Below, piece by piece: positions 1 to 11,973 of a DNA stretch of 64,000 nt. The stretch lies in NCBI GenBank assembly GCA_024180945.1, contig JAKSGN010000005.1, forward strand, positions 496,001 through 560,000, given 5' to 3'. The notes under the pieces were generated by a model. The model saw only the letters and a program-made list of their open reading frames with translations, was not told the origin of the DNA and did not search any database. Within the stretch, counting starts at the first letter, position 1, and the number at the start of each line of letters is the position of its first letter. Origin of the DNA: Macrophomina tecta (lineage: Eukaryota > Ascomycota > Dothideomycetes > Botryosphaeriales > Botryosphaeriaceae). The position numbers were made by a program, and so were the translations under genes.

Positions 1-2187
1 TACTGAGGAGTTGCGCTGAGGGTTACAACAGCGGATCAATGGGTCCGATATGGTCGAAGAGACCATGAGATCCGAAGGAGGTATGAAGAGACCTTTGGTT
101 GACTTTGGCTACCGGTTAGAGGGCGTTGGCTATGGAAGAGCCTTGATCCTTACTCATTACGGGCAATTGGGTTCGAGGCCGGACAATGTAATGGTCGGAG
201 ACGCGGTCTGCTTTTCATGGGATATTAGGATCCATTCATTCTACACAGGCACGAAGAGAGAGGAACATTATGGTTCATACGTAAGGCTTATATTCCTGGA
301 ACCATGGAAAGGGAATATTTAGAAGCAACAAAAGCTTAAGACGCGATAAAGTTCTGGATCGAATAGGCTGGCTTGTCCGGTGCGAGTCATTTCATGCAAT
401 TCCCGCACTCATGTGACATCGGATTGCTACTGGACATGTAGACACGAGCCGCTCAGGGAGCAGCACTGCACCAGGCCTTCATTAATTGTTGCTTTCAGAT
501 AATTCAGTAGTATCCCCGATCACCCCCTTACGCGAGTATCAGCAGTGACGACGCAAATGGAATGCATTTGGGGAAAATTTAGGAACCCTGCATTTTTCAT
601 TCCGTTTCATGAACATGATTGGGCCAGTCTAGTAAATGAAAAGAGCCTATTCAAAGATGGCGAGCTGATGAGCCGATAGCTCGCATGCTGGTATGGTATA
701 ACCTGCGGTGCGGAAGCATATTTTCGCGTCGCCGTCCTTTTCCATCCACTCCCGCACTCTTCCTTCCCTAAACTAAGAAATATCAATACCTGGTACCCTT
801 AACTATCTTAAAGGCTTGTAAAATTGCGTTTCTGTCAAGCTGAGAAGATATGAAGTGACCTGCGCTGTGAGTAAGACTGCTCGGTTGTTGATGGTCTCCA
901 GTACGTCATCCAGACCAGCGCAGACGAGGCATCCCTGCCAATTTGGGATACGTGGACAGCGAGAGGTGCTTTTTGCAGCTGCCAAAGTATCAGCGGATGA
1001 AACCTAAAGAGATAGGTCAGGTCGGTCTGTCTACCCTCAACTTCCGACTAACCTTACCTAATGTTGGACCGAAAAAAGCACGGCGCAGTGCGAATTGATT
1101 AAATTATATCCCAACACCTAAGCCTCGCTAAAACTTTATCTTCCAGAGTTTAGTGGTTGCCTGCTTTTTTTTTTTAGCAGTTGCTTAAGGCTGTAGGTGT
1201 GATGGTCCGCAGGCTTGGTACGTGGACAAGGCGAACTGACGGCTGCTATTGGATGACACGGACTGTTGTCATCCCCGAAGTGCCGTTGATTCAAGAAAAC
1301 TCTGTATATCGAGGCTTCTTGCTTGCAGAATCTTTCCGTGTTTGCTCCTCCCTGATAGCTGCAAATCCCACGCTTTCTGGAGTGCGCCACGATATCACAG
1401 TGAAATTGGTGCCCACCCGGTTTCGCCTCTGCTCAGAACACTCGAACGCCATTTCATGCATGGAGAACGGGCAAATTCACTTCGCCCTGTTCCGACACTT
1501 GGGACAGTGAAGCCCTTCTGTTGCAACAATTACTTCAGCATATATTCACGCCGCTTGCGATGAGAGACTCCGCGGATTCCATGTCTCTAAGGTATGGATA
1601 AAGATGTGCAGCCATAGGAATCATTTGGGTCGAGTCCGGTGTTCCCGTCCGGCCTGGACGGTCTTTGGTATTTGAGTTTACTCCCTTCGTATCGAATAGC
1701 ACCTCAACCACTCAAATGGCGACGTGCAATTGCCTGCAGAAGCGGGACACCATTAAACCTTTCAAGGCGGCATCAGACCATTTGTTTCCAGCAACAACCG
1801 GATAACCTCTCAGTGTGTAGACCTACCATGTCGCACATGAGTCCGTCCCGAAGCATTCGTTGGCTCCCAGTAAGTTTCGAGAACTGCGAGTAGCTTCTTG
1901 ATGGCTTCCGCACCCTACCAACTAGTGTTCGAGGACAGCATGCTCCGTCAAGACCAGTATGCTCTGTACCCTGAGAGTTGTTCTGGCGTGAGCACCGCGA
2001 CCTGCTAGGAAAGATTACCGAAGTTATTAACGGGGCGCAGACTCCCGGAAAGCGAAATTATTAGCTGGGTCGGGAGGCGAGTCACTTTGGCCGCAGCGCC
2101 GCCGTGGACGGAGCGCGGGATCCTTGTCGGGTCGGAGGAGCTGGAGCAAAAACACGCGAGCTCGTCCGGCGTGTCAGTTCCCCAACC
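1..2187. other. Left-edge region without a convincing gene
   Basis: About 2.2 kb with no reading frame that I can assign to an intact gene. The only part with family resemblance is the short frame at 50-322, listed separately. There is a short T-run near 1168. The last 100 bases are GC-rich and form the 5' flank of the GatB gene. Confidence 0.5.
50..322 (+). pseudogene. Possible remnant of a HET-type protein C-terminus
   Basis: A 90-residue frame whose central part (G-R-x-L-x-x-T, G-x-L-G, then V-G-D-A-V-C) resembles the C-terminal segment of fungal heterokaryon-incompatibility (HET) domain proteins, where a GR..T..G.LG..P..V..GD.VC pattern is common. The HET domain itself is absent. A stop lies upstream in the same frame, so this is a fragment or decayed copy. 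The resemblance is short and from memory, so a chance frame is quite possible. Confidence 0.2.
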
Positions 2188-4137
2188 ATGCTCCGCACCC
2201 GCCCTCGCAACCTGCTCGACGCCGCGCTCCATCGCAGGCCTTATATATGCCAATCGTGCCTCCATAGCCTCCGCCACCTACGTCGCCCCAATGCAAACGC
2301 CGCCCAGCCCACAGCGCGCTCCCTTCACGCCGACGCGCGCCTCCACGATGACGTCGTGCCCTTCAGGAAACAACTGAAGGACGAGGAACGCCGCAAGAAA
2401 GCTGAATCGGGCAGCAAGAAGGGCAAAAAGTACAATGCCAATGGCAAAGCCAAGGGCGCCGATCCGCGTCTGGAGAAGTGGGAGTTGACGGTGGGCATCG
2501 AGATCCACGCCGAGCTCAACACCGCCCGCAAGCTCTTCTCCACCGCCGCGACATCCTCCGCCGACGCGCCCAACACCCATGTCGCCCTCTTCGATGTCGC
2601 CTTCCCCGGCACACAGCCGCACTTCCAGCGCGAGACGCTGATCCCGGCGCTGCGGGCAGCCCTCGCCTTGGGCTGCGCGATCCAGCCGAAGAGCAGTTTC
2701 GACCGCAAGCACTACTTCTACCAGGACCAGCCGCAGGGCTACCAGATCACCCAGTACTATGGTAGTTTCCCGGCCTCCTCCCCTGTCCGCCCAGTGCCCA
2801 TTCTTGCAAATGCTGACCGCACGTCCAACAGAGCCCTTCGCCCGCGACGGCAGCCTCACCCTCCACGCGCACGACGGCATCGACCCGCGCGACGCGCCCT
2901 CCGTCACCGTCGGCATCAAGCAGATCCAGATGGAGCAGGACACGGCGAAGACCATCGCGCAGCCGCCCTCGACGCACCTGCTCGACTTCAACCGCGTCTC
3001 GCACCCGCTGGTCGAGATCATCACGCTGCCGCACATGCACCACCCGGCCACGGCGGCCGCCTGCGTGCGCAAGCTCCAAGCCATACTGAAGAGCGTGGAT
3101 GCCGTGACGGCGGGCATGGAGGTGGGCGGATTGCGCGCGGACGTCAACGTCAGCGTGCGGCGGCGCGGGGAAGGCGGCGAGGGCGAGTACTACGGCGTGC
3201 GGGGCTTGGGCACGCGCACGGAGATCAAGAACTTGAGCAGCTTCAAGGCGGTCGAGGACGCGATCGTGGCGGAGAGGGATCGCCAGATTGCGGTGCTGGA
3301 GGCCGGCGGCGTGGTCGAGGCCGAGACGAGGGGGTGGACGCTGGGATCCACGGAGACGCGGAAGCTGCGCGGGAAGGAGGGCGAGGTGGATTATCGGTAT
3401 ATGCCCGATCCGGATCTGGGGCCGGTGGTGGTGGGGGAGGATTTGGTGGCGTGTTTGAGGGCGAGCTTGTCCCCGCTGCCGGATGAGACGGTGACGATGC
3501 TGGTGGAGGATGCGAGGTATGGGTTGAGCGTCAAGGATGCGAAGACGCTTGTGGGGCTGGATACGGGTGACAGGCTGGACTACTACTTTGATGTAGTGGA
3601 GCTTTTGCATCAGCAGACTACGGCTGAAGAGCGGGCTTCGATGAAGCTTGGGAAGGCGGCTGGCAATTGGTAGGGACTCGTTACTGCTGCTGGTCTACAA
3701 AATCATGCTAACCCATCCGCAGGGTCCTGATGGAACTCGGCGGTTTGCTGACCAGTGCAGACGTTGCCTGGTCCGAAGATGTTGTCTCGTCGCAACAGCT
3801 TGCCTCTATCATCCTGCACCTCCAACGCCGCCAGATTACCGGTCCAACGGCTAAGCAGCTGCTATCCAAGATTTTCTACGGCGACCAGCGGCCGGTGGAG
3901 AGGATCATCGCGGAGGAGAATCTCCTTCTCAGGCCCATGACGAAGGATGAGTATCTTGCGCTGGTGCAAGAGGTGCTTAACGACAACCCGGACACCATCA
4001 CGGCGATAAAGGAGAAGGGCCAGACGGGCAAGCTCATGTTCCTGGTTGGACAGACTGTGCGGCGAGGAGAGGATGGACGAGTAGAGGCAAAGAAGGTGGA
4101 GGAGACGCTCAGGGAGCTATTGGAGATACCCGCATGA
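2188..4137 (+). CDS. GatB: Mitochondrial glutamyl-tRNA(Gln) amidotransferase subunit B
   Basis: Exons 2188-2761, 2832-3669 and 3723-4137 (introns of 70 and 53 nt) give 608 residues. GatB binds misacylated Glu-tRNA(Gln) and, with GatA and GatF/GatC, amidates it to Gln-tRNA(Gln) in the mitochondrion. Evidence: the start of the family core ([12 protein letters not shown]), the GatB signature [23 protein letters not shown], and a C-terminal YqeY-type tail ending in a tRNA-binding-like helical region ([18 protein letters not shown]). I start at 2188 because the next 30 residues are rich in Arg, Leu and His with few acids, as in a mitochondrial presequence. An in-frame ATG at 2104 would add 28 residues. 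Length fits fungal homologues. Confidence 0.93.
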
Positions 4138-4678
4138 TCATAATACCAAGAATGCCGGTAGCGTCGAGTTTCAATGGCTTACCAGCCGAATAGTGGTCCG
4201 GCGGTCAAACCAACGTGCAGGAACGTGCTCCCTCAAAGCAGGCAAGAGTTTGGAAATTCCGCGCGGTACAGGTCGTCGACGACAGCTACCTCGGCTGGGC
4301 ACGCAGCATCTCTCTGTTCCTCCACAGTCCCGATTTCCGTGCCCCTCCCCCACCTTCCGCGTTCGCTTAGCTCCACGGCTTGCCAGCTACACGGGCCGAT
4401 ACGTGTGCGCAGCATCATCGGCGCACATCTTCTGCCGCCCTGACGTGATTGACAGCTTCGAGCACCTTGTTGCGATATGTCATCCACCCCACCCTAGCTC
4501 TGGCATGGCGCAGAGCGTCGAGGAGCAGTCGCAGAGCGCGGCAGAAGCGGGCGGAACGGCTGGAAACTTCGTCTCTGTCATATAAGAAACCCTCGTCTTC
4601 CTGCGCATCAATTGATCCTCCTCACCCTCACCCTCGCTCTCAGCACCACTCATCTCCGCTCCCCGAGCCCAAGCAACG
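4138..4678. promoter_or_regulatory. Intergenic region upstream of the first SDR
   Basis: 541 bases between two plus-strand genes. No tRNA or conserved frame seen. The last ~70 bases before the ATG at 4679 are rich in C and T (a CTCACCCTC run), a common feature of fungal 5' leaders. Confidence 0.4.
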
Positions 4679-5822
4679 ATGGACCCCTCGCAAGCCGTCG
4701 ACCCGAACGCCATCTTTAGCGCCAAAGGCCTGGTCGTCGCCATCACCGGCGGCGGCAGCGGTACCTCTTCCATCGCTCCGCCCCTCCCCATCCTCGGAAC
4801 TACTCACTGACGCCCTGTCTTTCCCCTGCCCAGGCATCGGCTTTGCCATGGCCTCCGCCATCGCCAAAACCGGCGCCGCCCGCGTCTACCTGCTCGGCCG
4901 CCGCGCTGACGTCCTCACTTCCGCCGCCTCGACCCTCAACTCCGCCCCTACCGTCCCCGACGGCACCGTCGTCCCGCTCGCGACCGACATTACCTCGAAG
5001 GCCTCGGTTCAGGCCGCGGCCAAGAAGATCGAGGAGGACGTCGGCTACCTCGACGTCCTCGTCAACAACGCCGGCAAGATCGGGCCGCGCAACACCGCCG
5101 CGCACGAGGCCCAGGACCTGCGCGGCCTGCAGGACATCCTGCTGAGCGGGTTCGACGACGCGGACGAGGACTGGGTCGACACGCTGCGCACAAACACGGC
5201 GAGCGTGGCGCTGGTCAGCGCGGCCTTCTTGCACCTGCTCGACGCGGGCAACCGGCGGCGCGGCTGGGAGGGCGGCAGGGTCGGCCTCGACAAGACGCGG
5301 CGGAGGAGCTGGCAAGCGGAAGTGCACGGCACGCAGGGCATCGACGAGGCGGATACGCGCCAGAGCCAGATCGTGACCGTGGCGAGCATTGCCGGCTTCA
5401 ACCGGCACGTCACGGCGGGCGTGGCGTACAGCGCGAGCAAGGCGGCCGCGGTGCATGTGGGGAAGAGTTTGGCGACGCTGTTGAGGGAGTGGGGGGTGCG
5501 GAGTAATGTCATTGCGCCGGGTGGTGAGTTTCTTTCTATTTTGTCCCTCTCCCCCCTCCCTTCTTCTCCATGATGGCTATGCGGAAGATGGGATTCGGGA
5601 GGGTGGAAGCTGATCGTTGTGATTGCAGTCTACCCCTCGGCGATGACTGGTGAGCATGACCAGGAGTACCCGATTAGCCAGGTGCCGGCGGGCAGGAAGG
5701 GAAGTTTCGATGACATTGCCGGGTTGATCCTGTATATGGTGGGCAAGGGTGGAGCCTACCTGAACGGAACGGTGCAGGTTACGGATGGTGGCAGGCTGAA
5801 TGGGTTCCCGTCGACTTACTAG
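4679..5822 (+). CDS. Classical short-chain dehydrogenase/reductase
   Basis: Exons 4679-4760, 4834-5523 and 5629-5822 (introns of 73 and 105 nt) give 321 residues. An NAD(P)-dependent SDR: the nucleotide-binding TGGGSGIG lies at residues 23-30 and is split by intron 1, NNAG follows in the middle, and the catalytic Tyr226 and Lys230 sit in YSASK. The segment VIAPG after the active site and the C-terminal VTDGGRL are typical of the 3-oxoacyl-ACP-reductase-like fungal SDRs. A hydrophilic insertion of about 30 residues between NNAG and the active-site strand is rich in Arg and Gly. Substrate cannot be told from sequence; no secretion or targeting signal is visible, so it is probably cytosolic. Confidence 0.9.
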
Positions 5823-6132
5823 GAGGCGAGGCTCTGCTTGGTTTGGCGAAGATGAAGCTCCGGGGAAGCACCTGGATCTCTAGACATGGGCCAGAACGAC
5901 AGTAGTGGTGTGTTTCGGAGCTTGAGATGCGGGAGTGCTTTCGCACAGATGGCTTGTCACGTTCATAATTTACAAACCAGCATGGACTGAAGAAATAGAA
6001 GGCTCGAAATAATGATTTGGTCATGTCATGATGCGTTGATACTTGCAGATGGTGCTTGTGTATATATGTACGGGGGACAAAGAATATGAACATGAAGGTA
6101 AGTGTCATCCTCGCATCGAACCCAGTATTTGC
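5823..6132. other. Convergent intergenic region
   Basis: 310 bases between the stops of two converging genes (SDR on plus, PL20 on minus). It should hold both 3' UTRs. No defined polyadenylation element is claimed. Confidence 0.4.
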
Positions 6133-7317
6133 TTACAAACACTGCGAATAATACTCATTGAGCTTCGTGCAGGTATATCCGCTCTCACACGCCGTCGCGC
6201 CAGACCAGCCATTGCCTCCGCACTGAGCATACTGCTTGGCCACACCGCCAGTAACAGACGCAGCAGTGGTGGAGGTCTTAAGCGTAGAAGAAACAGGAGT
6301 CACGGATATCGGGGATTTGACGGAGCTAAGCTGCGAAGTGGTCGACACGTTAGCACTGGTCGAGAGGGTGGTGGCCTTGGTGGTGGTAATGGTTGAAGAG
6401 GGTGCGCTGGTGACAGAGGAGGGAGAGGAGGAAGAAGAAGATCCGCCGTCGGGATAGGTCTCACCAGGCCCGGTAACGGCCGTCGTCAGCGTGCCGCTCT
6501 CGACGTAGACGCCGGAGAAGTACCAGTCCTCGGCGGCGTTGGTGTCGTAGCCGGAGCGCGGCAGGCGCAGCACGCCCAGGTGCCAGTCGGCGCCGTTGCT
6601 GCTGGTGCTCGCGCTGAACGGGCCCGCCGTCTTGACCAGCGCGCTGCTGCCCGTCGAGTGCCAGAAGGCCACCGTCGACGCGCCGAAGTCGATCTCGTAC
6701 GCGACGTTGTGCCACACGTCGGCGTCGAAGGCCGTGCTCCACTTGCCCTGCCCGCCGACCATCCACTGCAGATTGGGGTTCGAGCTGCCGCTCTCGCCGT
6801 TGACCCAGCCGTACTTCAGCTCCGTGAAGTGCGACTCGAAGAAGTTGACCTGGTGCTCGTGCGTCGTGCTCGGCGCGTTGGTCGCGCTGCGCTTGATGCT
6901 GAAGTGGTAGTAGACCTTGCCGCTGTTGATGGCCGCCGTGGTCTGCGGGATCAGCTCCGTGCGCCACATGTCGCTGTTCCACTTGGCTGTGCTGTCGATG
7001 GTGATGCGCACGCCTTGCTTGGAGGAGGCGTCGGCCGGGTTCTTGTAGGAAGGGGACAGGTTGACGTAGTTGGTGACGGGGCCGCTGCCGTGGATGTAGT
7101 ATTGGTAGGGGCCGACCTGTGGTGAGAAGGGTGTGGTTAGGAGCTTGGGGTCCTGATATGGGTTTGGATGGAAGGGGATGCGCACTTGGTTAGCCCAGGA
7201 CCACTTGTTGAGGTCCTCGGACGAGGTAAAGCTGTTGAAACGGCCGTCCCAGAGAACGGTGCCGGCAGCGGCGGAGCCAGCCAGAGTGGCGGCAGCGAGG
7301 AGGGTGTGGCCCAGCAT
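6133..7317 (-). CDS. Secreted glucuronan lyase (PL20) with C-terminal CBM1
   Basis: Exons 7186-7317 and 6133-7116 on the minus strand give 371 residues. A signal peptide ([18 protein letters not shown]) leads into a polysaccharide lyase family 20 domain, which cleaves beta-1,4-glucuronan by beta-elimination: [32 protein letters not shown] and [19 protein letters not shown] are recognisable. A Ser/Thr-rich linker (about residues 255-335) joins it to a fungal cellulose-binding module with [12 protein letters not shown] and YYSQCL. The 69-nt intron (7117-7185) has GTGCGC, a CTAAC branch site and a CACCACAG acceptor. It is in frame without a stop, so retention would insert 23 residues. The next gene is also a CBM1 cell-wall enzyme. 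Confidence 0.9.
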   Translation of the reverse strand: MLGHTLLAAATLAGSAAAGTVLWDGRFNSFTSSEDLNKWSWANQVRIPFHPNPYQDPKLLTTPFSPQVGPYQYYIHGSGPVTNYVNLSPSYKNPADASSKQGVRITIDSTAKWNSDMWRTELIPQTTAAINSGKVYYHFSIKRSATNAPSTTHEHQVNFFESHFTELKYGWVNGESGSSNPNLQWMVGGQGKWSTAFDADVWHNVAYEIDFGASTVAFWHSTGSSALVKTAGPFSASTSSNGADWHLGVLRLPRSGYDTNAAEDWYFSGVYVESGTLTTAVTGPGETYPDGGSSSSSSPSSVTSAPSSTITTTKATTLSTSANVSTTSQLSSVKSPISVTPVSSTLKTSTTAASVTGGVAKQYAQCGGNGWSGATACESGYTCTKLNEYYSQCL

Positions 7318-8660
7318 TTTTGGAGGGAAAAGAAGGCGATTACCCAAACGGGAAAAGAGTGAACAGAAGTAGAGAAAACGGGAGGACGCCTTCGTGGGAG
7401 GAAGAACGAGCAAGAGGCGGCGGAATGGTCCCTGACAAGACTCCAAGAAAATGAGGCCCAAGCCGCGGTCAAGACATCTTATACAGCCCTCCCAAGCCAG
7501 GCGGTAAGCCGCGAACATGCCTGGATCGCGGAGGCGAACGAGCCGGGAGCACTCTGTGGCGAGTTTGGAAAAATTGCATGATATTGCATCTGTGCCTGCC
7601 GCCGCCGAGAGCGCACGGCAATGCCAATATCAGGCTAACGGAGCATCATGTCCGCAGCTCCAGTGGGGCGGCGAGCGGGCAACAGGCCCGTAACTACGCA
7701 GGGTGAGTGCGTGATCACCGACAGAAGTGACGCCGGGAAAAGCAGCGCACGAAATCACGACAGAAACATCCAAACGATCAAAAGAAAGTTTGAAACATTA
7801 ACAATCTGCATGAACGTACGCGCATATAGACCGGAGCGAAAAAGGAAAAAATGGTCGATCCCTGCAAGAGACGTTAAGCATATTCCCAAGCATCAAGTGA
7901 AATTTAGCCGCCGGGGGAGGGGCGCAGGGGTAGTCTTTCGGCCTCGCGGTCCGTAGGGGCTGGGGATCCGCCTCGGGTTGATTGAAAGGGGAATACGCCA
8001 CGTCGATCCGCCCCACGACGCTTGCGGGGAGTTGGGGCTGCTGAGCCGTTGGGGTCGTGAAAATGTGGCTAACTATCGTGATATGCACTAGTGAAATCCT
8101 GTACGCGTGCTGTGTGCGGTGCAGTGCAGGATTAGAGTCCCCATGTTGCGAGCGAGGATTACATTTTCCATGAGAACAAATAGCGGGAATCAACGGAAGA
8201 AGACGACCTGCAGAGAACGAAAAGGGAAGAAGAAAAAAAAAATAAAGTTTGGCCAGTGTTCAGCTATCCCTGTTCGGTTGTTGCGTGAAACGACCTTGTT
8301 TCAATACTCTACAAGTGCCGGTGCCGACGGAGATTTATATGGATGGTCGTTGCTTTGTTTTACGAGTCGTACCTGTCTCGCTACCTTCTTGAACGCCTCC
8401 ACTAACGCCAAAACTGCATAGAAGCGGCTATCACCGGAGGACAACGATAGCAATGATTCAAGCAGAATTGCCATTACTGACAAGAGACAAAATGCATAGC
8501 GTGCAGTTGGCCTTTAATTGAGCGAGTGAGCGAAATGTCATTTTCCGTTGCTATAGACAGAGGAGCTATCAAGTATATTGACAAGAAGAATGTAAAGACC
8601 GCATCTTCTCCCCCCAATCCACGACCATCCTTTCTCTAAACCGTAAACAATCACGCACGT
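7318..8660. other. Intergenic region between two minus-strand cell-wall enzyme genes
   Basis: 1.34 kb holding the PL20 promoter at its left and the Cel6A 3' flank at its right. An A-rich stretch lies near 8230-8247. I see no gene, tRNA or repeat. Confidence 0.4.
7478..7483 (-). promoter_or_regulatory. Candidate TATA box of the PL20 gene
   Basis: TATAAG on the minus strand, 161 bases upstream of the PL20 ATG at 7317. The position is plausible for an inducible secreted enzyme with a medium-length leader, but it rests on one short motif. Confidence 0.35.
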
Positions 8661-10243
8661 CTAGAAAGCTGGGTTGGCGTTCGTCAGAAGCTGAACGAAG
8701 TAAGCCTGGAACCAGTTACCAGCCTCAGGCGCGGGCTTAAGAGCGTCATCGTAGCCGCAGTGCGCGTCGTAGCGCGTGGCGGTGGTGTTGGAGGTCCCGT
8801 CCGACTCACCACCGGGCTTGACCCAGACGATGGCGTCGAGGAGCGGGTCATCGGTGGCCGTGGTGGGACGGGTACCGAAGCCGGTGCCGATGACGTTGCA
8901 CCAGTCACCCCACGCCTGCTGCTTAGTGGGCTGCACGCCGCTGCGGCCCTGGTCGACGATGAAGTGGGCTGGGTAGCCGGCGGCGGTGAGGAGAGGAGCC
9001 AGGGCGTTGATGTAGCGCTTCTCATCGCAGACGGAGTTGCCCTGGGTGTACGAGGGGCAGGTAGCGACGCTCCATGCGTTGTAGTTGGCCACGTTGGTGG
9101 CAAGACCGCGCACTGCAGCAGGGCTGCCGGCCGCCTTGAATACCTCAGCGAAGAGGTTGGCCGCGGGCTGTTGGTTGGCAGGCCAGCCGAGCCAGCCGGC
9201 GTGACCGGCATCGAGGTACATGGCGACGTTCTTGAGGTTAAGCTGCTTGATGGCATACTCGACGGACTCCTTGTAGGCGGCTTGAGCGTTGGAGCATTTT
9301 GCCACGTTCAAGTTGGTCACCAAGTTGGCAAGAGAGTCAGGCTCTGGCGAGGACGCATTAGCTTTGGCATCTAGGGGTGTTTTTCTTCTTGCATCTCTTA
9401 CCGATAACAAGAGTGAAGAAGACATCGGGGTAAGCGTTGATCTTCTTGACAATCTCGTCAATGTATTGGGTCTTGTAGATGTTAACTCCGCCATTGGCGA
9501 TGGACAACTCTCCGTTAGAAGCCAGGGCGGCGCAGTCACGGTCAGGAAGATCGTAGACAACCAAAGGGAGCGACAGCTTGGCTCCTGCCTTGTTCTTTGC
9601 CTGCACGTCCTTGGCAAAGTCGTCGATCAACGGAATCTTGGCACGGGTATCACTAAATGCACCGGGTCAGCTTATTGTTGCACGGCCTAGGACATGCCGA
9701 TCTCGAAAACGTACAGCCAGTAGAAGCTGGGCACTTCGGCGACCTTCGTGGCCTTCGCAGCCAGGGCGGTGCTGCCGGCCGCACTGAGTGACGGGGCTGC
9801 GATGCTGATGACCTCGGACGAGTAGTAGGAGTTCGCGTAGAAGCTGTAGCCAGAGAGCGGGTTTCCGCTGTTGGCAAGCTTGGTGGTGGTGCTTCCAGTG
9901 GCCGCCGGGGTGGTGCTGGTCTTGAGGGTAGTAGCAGCAGTAGTAGTAGCTCCGCCCGTGGCACCAGTGCCGGGCACACATTGGCTGTAGTCTAACATCG
10001 GTATGAGCGATTGAATTTTGAAAGAGTCGTTGATAGCACCAAGACTCACAGTCGTTGATCTTCGAGCAGGTGTAGCCCGAGACGCAGGTAGTGGCTCCGG
10101 AGAAGCCAATGCCGCCACCTAAGGGTTGTCAGTTTTTGAGCAGAGCCCTGATGTTTTGGGCACTGACACTGAGCGTAGGCGGCGCCCTGAGCGTATGCGA
10201 AGGGCAAGAGGGCCGCGAGGGCGAGCGCTGCGGCTTGCTTCAT
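8661..10243 (-). CDS. cel6A: Cellobiohydrolase II, GH6 with N-terminal CBM1
   Basis: Five exons on the minus strand (10168-10243, 10050-10118, 9715-9991, 9402-9652, 8661-9343; introns of 49, 58, 62 and 58 nt) give 451 residues, close to Trichoderma Cel6A. It releases cellobiose from non-reducing chain ends of cellulose outside the cell. Order: signal peptide (MKQAAALALAALLPFAYAQ), CBM1 (AYAQCGGIGFSGATTC to YYSQC, interrupted by introns 1 and 2), Thr-rich linker, GH6 domain. The two conserved active-site aspartates are in YDLPDRDCAALASNGE and EPDSLANLVTNL; CGYDDALKPAPEAG and the final LLTNANPAF are typical. Introns 1 and 2 both cut the CBM1, as in many fungal CBM1 genes. Confidence 0.95.
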
Positions 10244-11973
10244 TGCGTCGAGAGGGAGTGTAGCGAGAGTTGGTCTCTAAGAATTGGCCTTGGAATCTTT
10301 TTTTTGTTTTGTTTTGCGGCTGGACAGTGCTAGCAGACACCGGGGAGTCGTGTCTTATATCATGTCAAGCAAGCACAAGAAGGTCCAGGCTGTCCATGGC
10401 GGTGGCCGGCTTGCTGAACCGATTTCCCGTCGCCAAAAGACTTCATTTCCGTTACACTGGCACCGCCATCCAGTTTCATGGCTCCTTTAGGAAGCTTTTC
10501 GAGGGACGCGGCTTGTCCGGGAACATCTTAACCTTGGCCTGCGGGCTGGTGACTGGTACCAAGTGTAGCCCGCGTCTGACACGGACTTGCCTGGGGTGGA
10601 TATTTTGACAGGTCGGAAGGCCGGAAAGAGCCATGTTTACGCGAGAAATTACAACCGGCCCAATGGGGCGCTTGGGGAAACATGCGACGGGCGGGTCAGT
10701 GGCATGCTGGCTGCTCGTGAAGAAACGGACTAGGACTGAATCGAGGACTGTATGGGGCGCCAAGTCAGCGGGCCGTGACACCACCCAGGACGCGCGAGAA
10801 ACGGTAAAGGCAGGGGAATGAGCCGCCGGAGCTCTCGGGCTCGCAGCCGGCAGAAGTAATTAAATGACAGGACGCAAGCGAGTAATGTGGCCTACTCGTG
10901 GCTATAGCGGGCGACTAAGGAGGAAAAGTCTAGCCAGCGTGATGTGCTCCCCAGACGTCTGGGATTAATTAAGCTTGACGGGTAAAAAGCGTGTGTGCTA
11001 CCCCGCCTTCGAGCCACAGCGCTCCCGTACCTGCGCCCTGGTGTGGCACTCCGCCGCGATTCACCAGCCAGCCTCCATTGGCTGTGCGTTCATCGCACAG
11101 GGCTGCTTGCCGCTGCTGTTTTTTTTTTTTTTTTGGAGCGGCGTACCTGCATGAGACTGCAAATGCCTCCATCAGCTTGACTGCTTTTTCGCCGGGACCG
11201 CACTGCAAGGAGCGTCCAAACAAATAATAGGGACCAATGAGCCAACGAAGCAGAAAAGGCGATGTTGGCTCGCCAGTAAGCTGTGGCATGTCGGAACGTG
11301 GCAACATCCGCTTGACACGCACGTAGCTACCCGTCGGCATGCCCACTGAACGGCCCTGGGCATCCGAGGTGGTACAGGCGAAACGATCCTTCCAATCGTG
11401 CCACCGAACATGCTGATTTGTTCTGCGTGGCGTCGTTGCAATACAATGCTCCTTATTAGCCGTGTCCAATTCGGGAATCACGGGTTTCCTGTATTGCTCG
11501 TCGGAAGCGCTGCATGATTTCCGCTCCTAGCGACGCTCTGTAAAGCACTTCGCTGGTCTTGCGTGAGAAGAGAGGCCACATATGAGAACACAAAGCAACC
11601 AGAACTACGGCAGGCGTCCCGGACGGCGTCGCCCAAAGGCTATATATGCTTGGCGACCTCATGGCAAACATCTGCTGACCAAGCCTCATACTGCTTTCGG
11701 AAAGGTCAAGCGCAGTGTCACTCAGCAGAACCCTCTATTGAGTTTCACAGAAGACCCGATCCGCCTGAAGACACCATTCGGTTACGTGTGGATGCAAGAA
11801 CGAGCGACCGAAGCGGGGCTGCACCGGGATTCGGTGAACTTCTTCCTTTTAGACACTTAAATCAGCCCACAGCCCATTTGTGGTATCCGAGAACGCCATT
11901 GCTATGCCCTACTCCTTGAATTCCACCCAAAACTCCCAGCCATGCAGTATGCCACAACCCAAACTGTGTCGCC
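10244..11973. other. Intergenic region, cel6A promoter and GPN3 3' flank
   Basis: 1.73 kb without a supported gene. It includes a T-run at about 11120-11134 and the promoter side of cel6A. Short open frames (for example 11582-11860) show no family features. Confidence 0.4.
10354..10359 (-). promoter_or_regulatory. Candidate TATA box of cel6A, with a CreA-like site
   Basis: TATAAG on the minus strand 111 bases upstream of the cel6A ATG. A CCGGGG at 10340-10345 matches the loose CreA carbon-repressor consensus SYGGRG, which would suit a cellulase. Both are short motifs and may be chance. Confidence 0.35.

Noticed and set aside
2278..3610. Long minus-strand frames opposite GatB
   Set aside because: GC-driven open frames rich in Arg, Ala and His; the plus strand carries the conserved protein.
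11582..11860. A 92-codon plus-strand frame
   Set aside because: Basic composition but no domain or support from neighbouring exons.
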